From Bifidobacteriaceae bacterium (GTDB lineage: Bacteria > Actinomycetota > Actinomycetes > Actinomycetales > WQXJ01), in contig JAISXH010000026.1 in NCBI GenBank assembly GCA_031270825.1, positions 1 to 64,000 on the forward strand: DNA of 64,000 bases. The letters run 5' to 3'. The position numbers were made by a program, and so were the translations under genes. The notes below the pieces were generated by a model. That model made no database searches. It was not told the origin of the DNA and saw only the letters and a list, made by a program, of their open reading frames with translations. This document shows, piece by piece, positions 51,517 to 58,765 of this stretch (position 1 is the first letter of the stretch; every line of letters starts with the position of its first letter).

Positions 51517-53256
51517 ATGGCAGAACGGCTTGTGATCGACCCGATCACGCGAATTGAGGGGCACCTCCGCATCGAGCTGGAGACCGAGGACAGCAAGATC
51601 ACCAAGGCCTGGAGCGAGACGACACAGTTCCGCGGCCTGGAAGAAATCGTCCAAGGCCGCGACCCGAGAGATGTTTGGGCCTTTGTCCAGCGCATCTGCG
51701 GGGTGTGCACCTCCGTCCACGCGATCGCCTCGATCGTGGCGGTGGAGAACGCGATCGGCTCAAATCCGCCCGGCCAGGCGCGGCTGATCAGAGACATGGT
51801 GTTGGCCTCGCAGGAGGTCCAAGACCATGTCATCCACTTCTACCACCTGCACGCTTTGGACTTCGTCGATGTGACCTCGGCGGCGCTGGGCGATCCGCAG
51901 GCGGCGGTTGATTTCGCCAGGGCGATCGGCTCCACCTGGAAGGGGAACACCCTCGAACGAATGACTCAGGTGCGCGACACGGTTCAGGGCATTTTGGATT
52001 CCGGCCAGTTGAGCATCTTCACCGGCGGTTATTGGGGCCACCCGGACTACCGCCTGCCGCCGGAGGCGAACCTGATGGCGGTGGCCCACTACTTGGACGC
52101 GCTGGAGTTCCAAAGGTCCATGATTCGGATCGGCACCGTCTTCGGGGGCAAGAACCCTCACCCGAATTTCCTGGTCGGCGGCATGGCCTGCACCATTGAC
52201 CAGGGTCACACAGAGTCCATCAACCAGGTTCAGGTGGACCAGGTGGGCGTGTGGGTGGCGGAATCGCTGGAATTCGTCAAGTCCTGCTACGTTCCGGACG
52301 CGCTGGCCATTGCCGGGGTTTACAAGGACTACTTCGACATTGGCGCCGCCCAAGACAATTACCTGGCCGTGGGCATGGCCGGAGCCACCTTCGGCGGCGA
52401 CCCGGCCCATTCGGACTGGACGTCTGCCCACACCAGTATCAAACCGGGCGTGATCTTCGACGGCGATTTGGGAACCATCCATCCGTTCGACCCCCAAAAG
52501 ATCGAAGAATGGGTGCATTCGGCCTGGTACTCCTACCAGGGCGGAGACATTGGACTCAGACCCAGCGAGGGCGAGACAACAGTCGCCTACACCGGCCCCA
52601 AGCCGCCCTACGAGTGGCTGGCCGATGCCGACGAATACACCTGGTGCAAAGCTCCCCGCTACGATGGCCGTCCGGTCCAAGTGGGGCCGCTGGCGCGGGT
52701 GATCCTGGCCTACGCCCAGGGGCACGCGCGCACCGTGGAAATAGTCGACTCCGCCCTCGAACAGCTTGGTATCACCGCCGGCCAGCTGAATTCCACTGGC
52801 GGGCGAATCCTGGCCCGCGCCGTCGAATGCTTGACCTCGGCCGAGATCCTGGCGGAGACGACCTTCCCGACCTTCGTCAAGAACCTCAAGGGCGGTGACA
52901 TCGCCGTCTTCGACCCGACCCGCTGGGAGCCGAGTTCCTGGCCGTCTGAGTCCGCTGGAATGTCGTTCGTGGAGGTGGCCCGCGGCAACCTCAGCCACTG
53001 GGTGACCATCAAGGACGGCAAAGTGGCCCGCTATCAGGCCGTGGTCCCGACCACCTGGCTGGCCGGAGGCAGGGACAAGGACGGCCAGCAGGGACCCTAC
53101 GAGGAATCCCTGGCGGGCAACGGCCAGCATCCCCTAATCGAGCCGGACCGACCGTTGGAACCGCTCAGGACCATCCACTCGTTTGATCCGTGCATGTCCT
53201 GCGCCGTCCATGTGCTTGATCCCAGCGGCCGGGAACACGCCGGGCTGGAGGCCTGA
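51517..53256 (+). CDS. hyaB: [NiFe] hydrogenase large subunit
   Basis: 579 residues. Ni-Fe site cysteines: L1 RICGVCTSVH (C61, C64) and L2 DPCMSCAVH (C559, C562), complete. The 14-residue tail after His565 (VLDPSGREHAGLEA) is the peptide removed by the maturation protease. Opening VIDPITRIEGHLRIE and the central TGGYWGHPDYRLPPEANLM match group 1 periplasmic enzymes. Oxidises H2 and passes electrons through the small subunit to the cytochrome. It is three bases after hyaA. Confidence 0.95.
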   Translation: MAERLVIDPITRIEGHLRIELETEDSKITKAWSETTQFRGLEEIVQGRDPRDVWAFVQRICGVCTSVHAIASIVAVENAIGSNPPGQARLIRDMVLASQEVQDHVIHFYHLHALDFVDVTSAALGDPQAAVDFARAIGSTWKGNTLERMTQVRDTVQGILDSGQLSIFTGGYWGHPDYRLPPEANLMAVAHYLDALEFQRSMIRIGTVFGGKNPHPNFLVGGMACTIDQGHTESINQVQVDQVGVWVAESLEFVKSCYVPDALAIAGVYKDYFDIGAAQDNYLAVGMAGATFGGDPAHSDWTSAHTSIKPGVIFDGDLGTIHPFDPQKIEEWVHSAWYSYQGGDIGLRPSEGETTVAYTGPKPPYEWLADADEYTWCKAPRYDGRPVQVGPLARVILAYAQGHARTVEIVDSALEQLGITAGQLNSTGGRILARAVECLTSAEILAETTFPTFVKNLKGGDIAVFDPTRWEPSSWPSESAGMSFVEVARGNLSHWVTIKDGKVARYQAVVPTTWLAGGRDKDGQQGPYEESLAGNGQHPLIEPDRPLEPLRTIHSFDPCMSCAVHVLDPSGREHAGLEA

Positions 53257-53258
53257 CC

Positions 53259-54488
53259 ATGGCCGGCATAGTCCCCTTGCCAGCCGCCACAGCCGGCCCC
53301 ACCCACCCGGAGGTGCACGTTGGGGGAGAGTTCACGCTCGGCCGGCTGAGCGAAGGGGTCGTTCTGGGGTTGGCGGCGGTGACCTGCGTCGGCAGCCAGG
53401 ACCCAGTCGACCAGGCCTTGGCGGTCGCGGTGGCGAAAGACCGGCCCGACTTGGAAAAGCCTCAGGTTGATTCAGCCGATTTCGATCCGGCCAGCCCCAA
53501 GCATCGCTACAGCCTGACCATGGTGCGCTACTTCCCGCTGGAGGGGGACGACCGCTCCGATGTCGTGGTCATGCGCGGCTCCCTCGAAGCCGTGATGGCC
53601 GAAACCAACGTCTCACGCAAGGACAAGGGGCTGCTTCGCCGCAACGCCGTCTGGGCGCAAGCCCATGGCTGGCGCCCGCTGGCGGTGGCGACCGCGCCGG
53701 TGACCGGACGCGATCAGGTCGGCCCGTTCACCATGCAGGGCTTTGTCTATATCGGCATTGGCCCAACCAAGCCGCTGCCGAATTCGGGTCCGTCCAACTG
53801 GGCCTGGGTGCAGGTTTGGTCCGCGTCGCTGCGCGTGCAGCACTGGATCAACGTGGCGGCGGTTTTCACCCTCAGTTGCACCGGCTACATCATCATGGAC
53901 CCGTTCTTCGGACCCGCTGGCGGGCAAAGCGCGGATGTGGGCTTCCAGATGGGCTGGGTGCGCATGGTCCACTTCACGGTCGGGTTCTTGTGGATAGTGC
54001 TGGGCCTGACCCGGGTGGTGGCGGCGTTCACCTCCCGCGACCGCCACCAGCGTTGGAACGAATGGTGGCCGCTCAAGTCCAAGCAGGACGTCAAGTACCT
54101 CGGCGAGGTGCTGGGCCACTATGCCCTGATCAAGAACCACGCGCCCTTGTTCTTGGGCCACAACCCGCTACAACAGTTGACCTACACCGCCGTGTACTTG
54201 GCCTGCGGCGTGCAGATGTTCACCGGGTTGACGTTGTTCGGCCTGTACCACCAGACCAATTGGTTCTGGGAGTTGATGGCGACGCCGGCCCACTGGGTCG
54301 GCATCCCGTTCATCAGGCTGTTCCACACCATGATGATGTTCTGCCTGTGGGCCTTCGTGATCGTGCACGTCTATCTGGCGGTCCGGGCCGATTCGCTGGA
54401 ACGCCACGGCGGCATCTCCTCGATGATCAACGGCGGCGTTTGGCTGCGTCAGGGCGCCAAGCCGGTGGACGCGCCGGAAATCGGATGA
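53259..54488 (+). CDS. hyaC: Hydrogenase b-type cytochrome with P-type ATPase N-domain-like extension
   Basis: 409 residues. About residue 190 begins a four-helix b-cytochrome of HyaC type: RVQHWINVAAVFTLSCTGY, VRMVHFTVGFLWIVLGLTR, YTAVYLACGVQMFTGL and IRLFHTMMMFCLWAFVIVHV, with haem-ligand histidines. The first 180 residues are not normal for this family (usually about 230 in total). They resemble a P-type ATPase nucleotide-binding domain: GSQDPVDQALAVAV, FDPASPKHRYSLTMV, VVVMRGSLEAVM (where pumps have KGA/KGS), AHGWRPLAVA and GPFTMQGFVYIG. No phosphorylation motif DKTGT and no pump helices are present. It links H2 oxidation to quinone; a nucleotide-sensing or docking role for the extension is inferred. 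Confidence 0.75.
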   Translation: MAGIVPLPAATAGPTHPEVHVGGEFTLGRLSEGVVLGLAAVTCVGSQDPVDQALAVAVAKDRPDLEKPQVDSADFDPASPKHRYSLTMVRYFPLEGDDRSDVVVMRGSLEAVMAETNVSRKDKGLLRRNAVWAQAHGWRPLAVATAPVTGRDQVGPFTMQGFVYIGIGPTKPLPNSGPSNWAWVQVWSASLRVQHWINVAAVFTLSCTGYIIMDPFFGPAGGQSADVGFQMGWVRMVHFTVGFLWIVLGLTRVVAAFTSRDRHQRWNEWWPLKSKQDVKYLGEVLGHYALIKNHAPLFLGHNPLQQLTYTAVYLACGVQMFTGLTLFGLYHQTNWFWELMATPAHWVGIPFIRLFHTMMMFCLWAFVIVHVYLAVRADSLERHGGISSMINGGVWLRQGAKPVDAPEIG

Positions 54489-55126
54489 CGAAGCCCGCCC
54501 GCACCGCCCCGCCGGGAGCAACCACACCACCAGCGACCACACCACCGCCAGTCACGGCAACACCAACAACGCCAACACCAATAACGCCGCCGAACGAAGC
54601 CCCCCAGCTTCGGCCCGTCCCCGCCCGCGCGCCGGGTGACCGGGGCGGACGGCCCGGACAGAGCAAGGTGACGGTCTTAGCGGTCGGCAACACCATCATG
54701 TCCGATGACGCCCTGGGACCCGCGCTGTTGGCCTCCCTTAGGCGAGCGCGACCGGACGCGGAAATCGAGTACGTGGACGGCGGCATCGGCGGGCTGGACT
54801 TGCTGCCTGTGGTGCAGGACGCCGAACGTCTGCTGATCCTCGACGCCGTGGCGGGCGGGGCGCCCGGCGATGTTCTGCGCCTCGACGGCGACCAACTGCC
54901 CAGGCTGCTGGCCGCCAAGCTGTCTCCCCACCAGGTGGGGCTGATCGACGTGTTCAGCGCCGCCCGCCTGCTCGGAAGCGAGCCCAGCGAGGTCGTGGTG
55001 GTCGGGATCGTGCCTGGCCGGGTTGAGCTGGCGCTGGGCCTGACGCCGGCTGTGGAGGCCGCGTTGCCGCAGGCCACAGCCGTGGCGGCGGCAGTCCTGG
55101 ACGAATGGGCGGGCCGGCGGGGATAG
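54485..55126 (+). CDS. hyaD: Hydrogenase maturation protease (HyaD/HupD type)
   Basis: 213 residues, overlapping hyaC as ATGA. After a 60-residue Pro/Thr-rich extension, the protease body starts VTVLAVGNTIMSDDALGPAL, with the Ni-binding Glu/Asp replaced by D in the MSDDALG loop, then VDGGIGGLDLLPVV, LILDAVAGGAPGD, and the Ni-ligand histidine SPHQVGLIDVF. It cleaves the large-subunit tail after nickel insertion. The N-terminal extension is unusual; its first codons may be an overlong start, but the overlap supports it. Confidence 0.9.
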   Translation: MTKPARTAPPGATTPPATTPPPVTATPTTPTPITPPNEAPQLRPVPARAPGDRGGRPGQSKVTVLAVGNTIMSDDALGPALLASLRRARPDAEIEYVDGGIGGLDLLPVVQDAERLLILDAVAGGAPGDVLRLDGDQLPRLLAAKLSPHQVGLIDVFSAARLLGSEPSEVVVVGIVPGRVELALGLTPAVEAALPQATAVAAAVLDEWAGRRG

Positions 55127-55200
55127 TGGGCGGCAGATTTGCCGCCTTGACTCAGCAACGCGGGTTGCGGTCCGCCTGGGCGCCGGGCGCGCTGGCGCCA

Positions 55201-55365
55201 TCAGGTCTGGGCGTCCGCGAAGGGCGCCTCGAATTCCCTTGGGCGCTGGGCGCGCTGGCGCCGTTAGGGCAGAGCGTCGGCGAGGGCCGCCTCGACCTGA
55301 GGTCGGCGCTGGGCGCGCTGGCGCGGTCAGGTCCGCGCGTCGGCGAAGGCCACCTCGAACTCGCG
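55201..55365 (-). repeat. 63-bp tandem copies of the hypA 3' end
   Basis: Modules at 55327-55365 (the true HypA end, REFEVAFADART-stop), 55264-55302 (PQVEAALADALP-stop) and 55201-55239 (REFEAPFADAQT-stop) each end in a stop codon and are spaced exactly 63. A 24-base GC-rich spacer containing GGGCGCGCTGGCGC separates them. Confidence 0.8.
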
Positions 55366-55674
55366 TCCCCGGATCAGATTGCCGCAGGGTGCCCCGCAGG
55401 ACGGGCATCGAAGGGCGTAGAACTGGTCCACCGGCTGTTCGGAACCGCAGGCGGCGCACAAGACGGCGGCTGCCACCTCTTCGATCTCGAGTTCGGCGCC
55501 CGCCAATCTGGTGCCTGCGACGGCCAAGGGCCAGGCGCCCCGCAGGGCCTCGGGAACCGCGCCGCTGAGGCTGCCGACCCGCAGGCCGACCCGCTCCACG
55601 CCGCCCGCACCGGCTTTGGCGGCGGCGCCGTCCACCGCGCGGACCACGGAACGGAGCAGACCCAATTCGTGCAC
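55327..55674 (-). CDS. hypA: Hydrogenase nickel incorporation protein HypA (first copy)
   Basis: 115 residues from a GTG. VHELGLLRSVVRAVDG gives the N-terminal nickel ligand (His2). RVGLRVGSLSGAVPEAL follows, and the zinc site is CAACGSEQ...CPSCGAP. Delivers nickel to the hydrogenase large subunit with HypB. It is on the opposite strand to its neighbours. It lacks a ribosome-binding site, and its start is only 17 bases from the divergent large-subunit-like gene, so a leaderless transcript is possible. Confidence 0.85.
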   Translation of the reverse strand: MHELGLLRSVVRAVDGAAAKAGAGGVERVGLRVGSLSGAVPEALRGAWPLAVAGTRLAGAELEIEEVAAAVLCAACGSEQPVDQFYALRCPSCGAPCGNLIRGREFEVAFADART

Positions 55675-55691
55675 CGGACTATGGTGGCACA

Positions 55692-56972
55692 GTGACCGTG
55701 AGGCTGATCATCGACCAAGCCGTGGATGGCGCGGACGCCAGCGTGATCGCCGAGCGCTCCCCGGAGGGGGCGCTGCTGGACGCGCGCCTCGACTTGTCGA
55801 TCCTGCCTCGGTTGGAGCCGCTGCTGCTCGGGCGCCCGGTCGCGGAGGTTCCGCCGCTGGTGGAACGCCTTTGCGGAGTCTGTCCGGCCGCCCACCATTT
55901 GGCCGGGGTGGCCGCCCTCGAAGCCCTCCACGGGATCGCCTCGATCCCCGCACAAGCGCGCCGCGTCCGCCGATTGCTTCACTACGGCTCGATGCTGACC
56001 ATGCACGCCACCAGCTTTTTCGCGGCCGGACGCCAGGAAGCGCTGGCCTTGCGGCGGCTCGGCAAGCTGGCCATGGCGGCCGCTGGATCGCCCGGCCATT
56101 TCCCCACCACCGCCGTGGTCGGCGGGGCAGCCGGCGCCATGGTGGCCGATGCCGCCACCGCTTGCGCCGAGTCTGTGGCGGCCGCGCTGGCCGGCGCGCG
56201 CGACCTGTTCCGCTGGGCGCAGGACGATCCGGCGGCGACGGCCGAGCGTCACGCTGCTAGCAGCGACACATTTCTGGGCGCGGACGTGGCGCTGGTGGAT
56301 GCCGATGGGCGGCTGGATCCCCTGGGAGAGCGTCTGCGCGCGATTGATCCGGCAGGCCAGGTGATTGTGGCGGGCGCGCTGGCCAGCCAGTGGGACGACC
56401 TGGTCGCTCTGGCCCAGCCGGAGGCGGCGGCATCGCGCCCGTCTTTGCTGGCCGGAGGGGCAGATGGCGGCCATTACCGGGTGGGACCGGTGGCCGGCCT
56501 GCGGGTAGCGGCGCCGACCACGGCTGTGGCGGCTGAACTGCGGGAAGACTGGCTGCGAGGGGGCGGCGGGACCCTGGCGGCCCGAGCGGTCATGGCCGTC
56601 CACTGCGTCGAGGCCATCGCCGATCTGGTCGCCGGCCAGGACTGGATTGGCCGGGATGACACCGAGCCAGATAAGACCGGGCCAGCGGCGGCCGGCCGGG
56701 TCGGCGTCGGCTGGGTCGATGGCGCTCGCGGCCTGCTCGTCCACCGGTATCGGGTGGACCAGGAGGGCAAGGTTGACCAAGCATTGGTGCTGACGCCCAC
56801 GGCGCAGAACGAGTATTGGCTCTCCCGGCTGTTGATTCGGGCGCTGACCGGCGATTCGGACCACCTGGCCCTGGAGAACGCGATCCGCGAGGCGGACCCG
56901 TGCCTGCCCTGCGTGGCCGCTCCGGCCGGGCACATGGGCGTCAAGATCAACACTGTGACTAAGGACAGGTGA
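55692..56972 (+). CDS. Lone [NiFe] large-subunit-like protein (HupK/HoxV-like)
   Basis: 426 residues. RLCGVCPAAHHLAGVAALEA (C61, C64) is the L1 motif and ADPCLPCVAAPAGHMG (C404, C407) an altered L2, with the histidine moved. Between them are MLTMHATSFFAAGRQEALAL-like helices and VGPVAGLRVAAP. No small subunit accompanies it, and the shortened central region recalls HupK/HoxV scaffold proteins that hold the Fe(CN)2CO cofactor during assembly. A diverged group 3-type subunit is the alternative. GTG start at 55692; hypC follows by seven bases. Confidence 0.7.
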   Translation: MTVRLIIDQAVDGADASVIAERSPEGALLDARLDLSILPRLEPLLLGRPVAEVPPLVERLCGVCPAAHHLAGVAALEALHGIASIPAQARRVRRLLHYGSMLTMHATSFFAAGRQEALALRRLGKLAMAAAGSPGHFPTTAVVGGAAGAMVADAATACAESVAAALAGARDLFRWAQDDPAATAERHAASSDTFLGADVALVDADGRLDPLGERLRAIDPAGQVIVAGALASQWDDLVALAQPEAAASRPSLLAGGADGGHYRVGPVAGLRVAAPTTAVAAELREDWLRGGGGTLAARAVMAVHCVEAIADLVAGQDWIGRDDTEPDKTGPAAAGRVGVGWVDGARGLLVHRYRVDQEGKVDQALVLTPTAQNEYWLSRLLIRALTGDSDHLALENAIREADPCLPCVAAPAGHMGVKINTVTKDR

Positions 56973-56979
56973 AGAGTCG

Positions 56980-57234
56980 ATGTGCGTGGCTGTGCCGACC
57001 CGGATCGTCGCGATCGAAGCCGGTCCGCTGCCTATGGCCCGCCTGGAGCCCGGAACCGTGCCGGCCACCTGCTGCCTGGCCTACGTGCCCGAGGCCCAGG
57101 TCGGCGACTACGTGCTTGTCCAGCATGGCTTCGCGATCGAAGTGCTGGACGCCGAATCGGCGGCCCTGTCGCTGGCGGCCTTCGCCGAACTGGGAGCGAT
57201 CCGCGCCCCTGGCGCCCCTGACGACGCTGACTGA
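56980..57234 (+). CDS. hypC: Hydrogenase maturation chaperone HypC
   Basis: 84 residues. MCVAVPTRIVAIEAG gives the essential Cys2 that carries the iron-cyanide-carbonyl unit. ATCCLAYVPEAQVGDYVLVQHGFAIEVLD completes the OB-fold of the HypC/HupF family. It transfers the iron centre from HypD to the large subunit. HypD and HypE, its usual partners, are not in the window. It is seven bases after the HupK-like gene. Confidence 0.9.
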   Translation: MCVAVPTRIVAIEAGPLPMARLEPGTVPATCCLAYVPEAQVGDYVLVQHGFAIEVLDAESAALSLAAFAELGAIRAPGAPDDAD

Positions 57235-57263
57235 GCCCGCCAGCAGTCGCCGGCCGCATCCTT

Positions 57264-57350
57264 GCGGAATCAGCACAATCACCGTCCCCTTGAGTGCCGT
57301 CCCCGTGCGGAATCAGCACGATCACCGTTCCCTTGCGGAATCAGCAGGAT
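57264..57350. repeat. REP-like tandem units spanning the tatC stop codon
   Basis: GCGGAATCAGCACAATCACCG-type units begin near 57264, 57307 and 57334, the same family as at 28472-28614. Read on the minus strand, the GCTGATTCCGCAAGGGAACGG-TGA portion supplies the last TatC codons and stop. Confidence 0.75.
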
Positions 57351-58146
57351 CGCCGTCGCGGCGGTCCCGCTTGGCCACGCGCCGCTCGTGGAGGTAGGCA
57401 ACCAGGATCGCCAGGCAGTAGAGGGCCAACATGCCGAGCGCCTGGATGATCATCGGCAGCGGACTGGGAATCGGATTGATGACGGCCGCCAACGCGAAGG
57501 CCGCGATCACGGCCACCCGCCAGCCTTTGACCAGCGAACGGGCCCGGACCAGGCCGGCGAAGTTCATCGCCACCAGCAATTCCGGCACCAGGAAGGACAA
57601 CCCGAAAGCGATCACCAGGTAGGTGTAGAAGTTGACATAGGACGCGGCCGAAATCAGCGCTGCGCCGTCCTCGGGCACGAAGGACACCAGGATGTCGACC
57701 GCGCGGGGCGCCACCAGGACGCCGGAGTAGGCGCCTCCCGCGAACAGGATCAGGCCGCCCAAGCCGAATCCGATCGTGTGCAACCGCTCCCGCCGCTTCA
57801 AACCGGGCCCTATGAAAGCCGCGGCTTGGTAAATCCACCACGGGCTCGAGACCAACAGACCCAGCCATAACGAGACCTTCAACCTCAGATCAAGGGCCGC
57901 CGAGATAGTTTGGAAATTCAGTTGCGCGTTGGTGTCGGCGATCTCGGCCAAGGGTTCGGACATGAAATCGACTGTCGGCGTGTACAAGAACCAGCCCGCC
58001 ACGCTGGCCAGCAGCACTCCGGCTATCGCCAGGATGAGGCGGCGGCGCAGTTCCCGGAAATGCTCCACCACTCGCATGGTCTTGGAGCTGGCGCCATCCG
58101 AGCCGGCCTGGCCGTGAGAACCGCCTGGGCCAACCGAGTCGCTCAT
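57322..58146 (-). CDS. tatC: Sec-independent translocase subunit TatC
   Basis: 274 residues with six transmembrane helices. VVEHFRELRRRLILAIAGVL is the conserved N-terminal EHLxELRxR signal-binding motif; PWWIYQAAAFIGPGLKRRER (P-loop after helix 2) and SFLVPELLVAM follow. TatC recognises twin-arginine signals such as that of HyaA. The C-terminal tail DGDPADSARER is coded by repeat sequence. Genes overlap: tatB, tatA, tatC in order. Confidence 0.95.
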   Translation of the reverse strand: MSDSVGPGGSHGQAGSDGASSKTMRVVEHFRELRRRLILAIAGVLLASVAGWFLYTPTVDFMSEPLAEIADTNAQLNFQTISAALDLRLKVSLWLGLLVSSPWWIYQAAAFIGPGLKRRERLHTIGFGLGGLILFAGGAYSGVLVAPRAVDILVSFVPEDGAALISAASYVNFYTYLVIAFGLSFLVPELLVAMNFAGLVRARSLVKGWRVAVIAAFALAAVINPIPSPLPMIIQALGMLALYCLAILVAYLHERRVAKRDRRDGDPADSARER

Positions 58147-58382
58147 GTAGCGGGAGGGTCCCCCGGGGCGGCCGGGCCGCCGGCGGCCTCAGGCAGCGAG
58201 CCGCCGGATGACGCGGCTGGCGGTGGCGCCGCAGTCGCAGGCGGTTCCTCCTGCAATTCGCGCACCTCCTTCTTGAACACCTTCAGCGACTGGCCGATCG
58301 ACTTGGCGATGTCTGGCAGCTTGCCCGCGCCGAACACCAGCAGGATTACTACGGCTAGGACAACATAGTGCCAAGGTCTCAT
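58143..58382 (-). CDS. tatA: Sec-independent translocase subunit TatA
   Basis: 79 residues. One short helix (YVVLAVVILLVFGAGKLP) with the FGxGKLPDIAKSIGQSLKVFK amphipathic helix typical of TatA, then a Pro-rich tail. It multimerises to form the translocation channel. It overlaps tatB and tatC by four bases on either side. Confidence 0.93.
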   Translation of the reverse strand: MRPWHYVVLAVVILLVFGAGKLPDIAKSIGQSLKVFKKEVRELQEEPPATAAPPPAASSGGSLPEAAGGPAAPGDPPAT

Positions 58383-58735
58383 GGCGTTCCCTCCCTGTCA
58401 GGCGCCGGAATGGCCCGGCTGGCCACGCCGTCGCCGGGCCGCGATGACGAATCCGCCTGCCGCGCCCAGGCGTCCATCTCTTCTTTGACCGCTTGACGCA
58501 CCAAAGCGCGCGGATCGTACTGGCTCAGGTCCAGTCCGCCGGGTCCGATCTTGAGGTCGGCCGCCACAGCGCCCAGATCGGAATCCTGGCGAAGCCGGGC
58601 GTTCCAGGCCCTGAAGGCGGCCAAGCCCTTCTTCAGCGCGGCCAATCCCTGGACAGCCCCTTTGGGGCCGGCCACCAGGACAGCCAGAACCACCAAGACC
58701 AGGAACTCTGATCCGCTGATTCCGAAAAGCTCCAC
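58379..58735 (-). CDS. tatB: Sec-independent translocase subunit TatB
   Basis: About 118 residues from GTG 58735, preferred to the TTG 15 bases upstream because GGAGGGGG lies before the GTG and family proteins begin with the LFGISGSEF motif. ELFGISGSEFLVLVVLAVLVAGPK is the membrane helix and hinge, and a long amphipathic helix (KKGLAAFRAWNARLRQ) follows. With TatC it forms the signal receptor. It lies 30 bases after hypB, so the Tat genes are part of the hyp operon. Confidence 0.85.
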   Translation of the reverse strand: MELFGISGSEFLVLVVLAVLVAGPKGAVQGLAALKKGLAAFRAWNARLRQDSDLGAVAADLKIGPGGLDLSQYDPRALVRQAVKEEMDAWARQADSSSRPGDGVASRAIPAPDREGTP

Positions 58736-58765
58736 GGCGGCCCCCTCCAACGGGCTATGACCGCC

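Noticed and set aside
54677..55459. A 260-codon minus-strand frame with repeated ADLTAPARPAP peptides
   Set aside because: It is the wrong-frame reading of the hypA 63-bp repeats and of hyaD; the repeats explain the periodic peptide.
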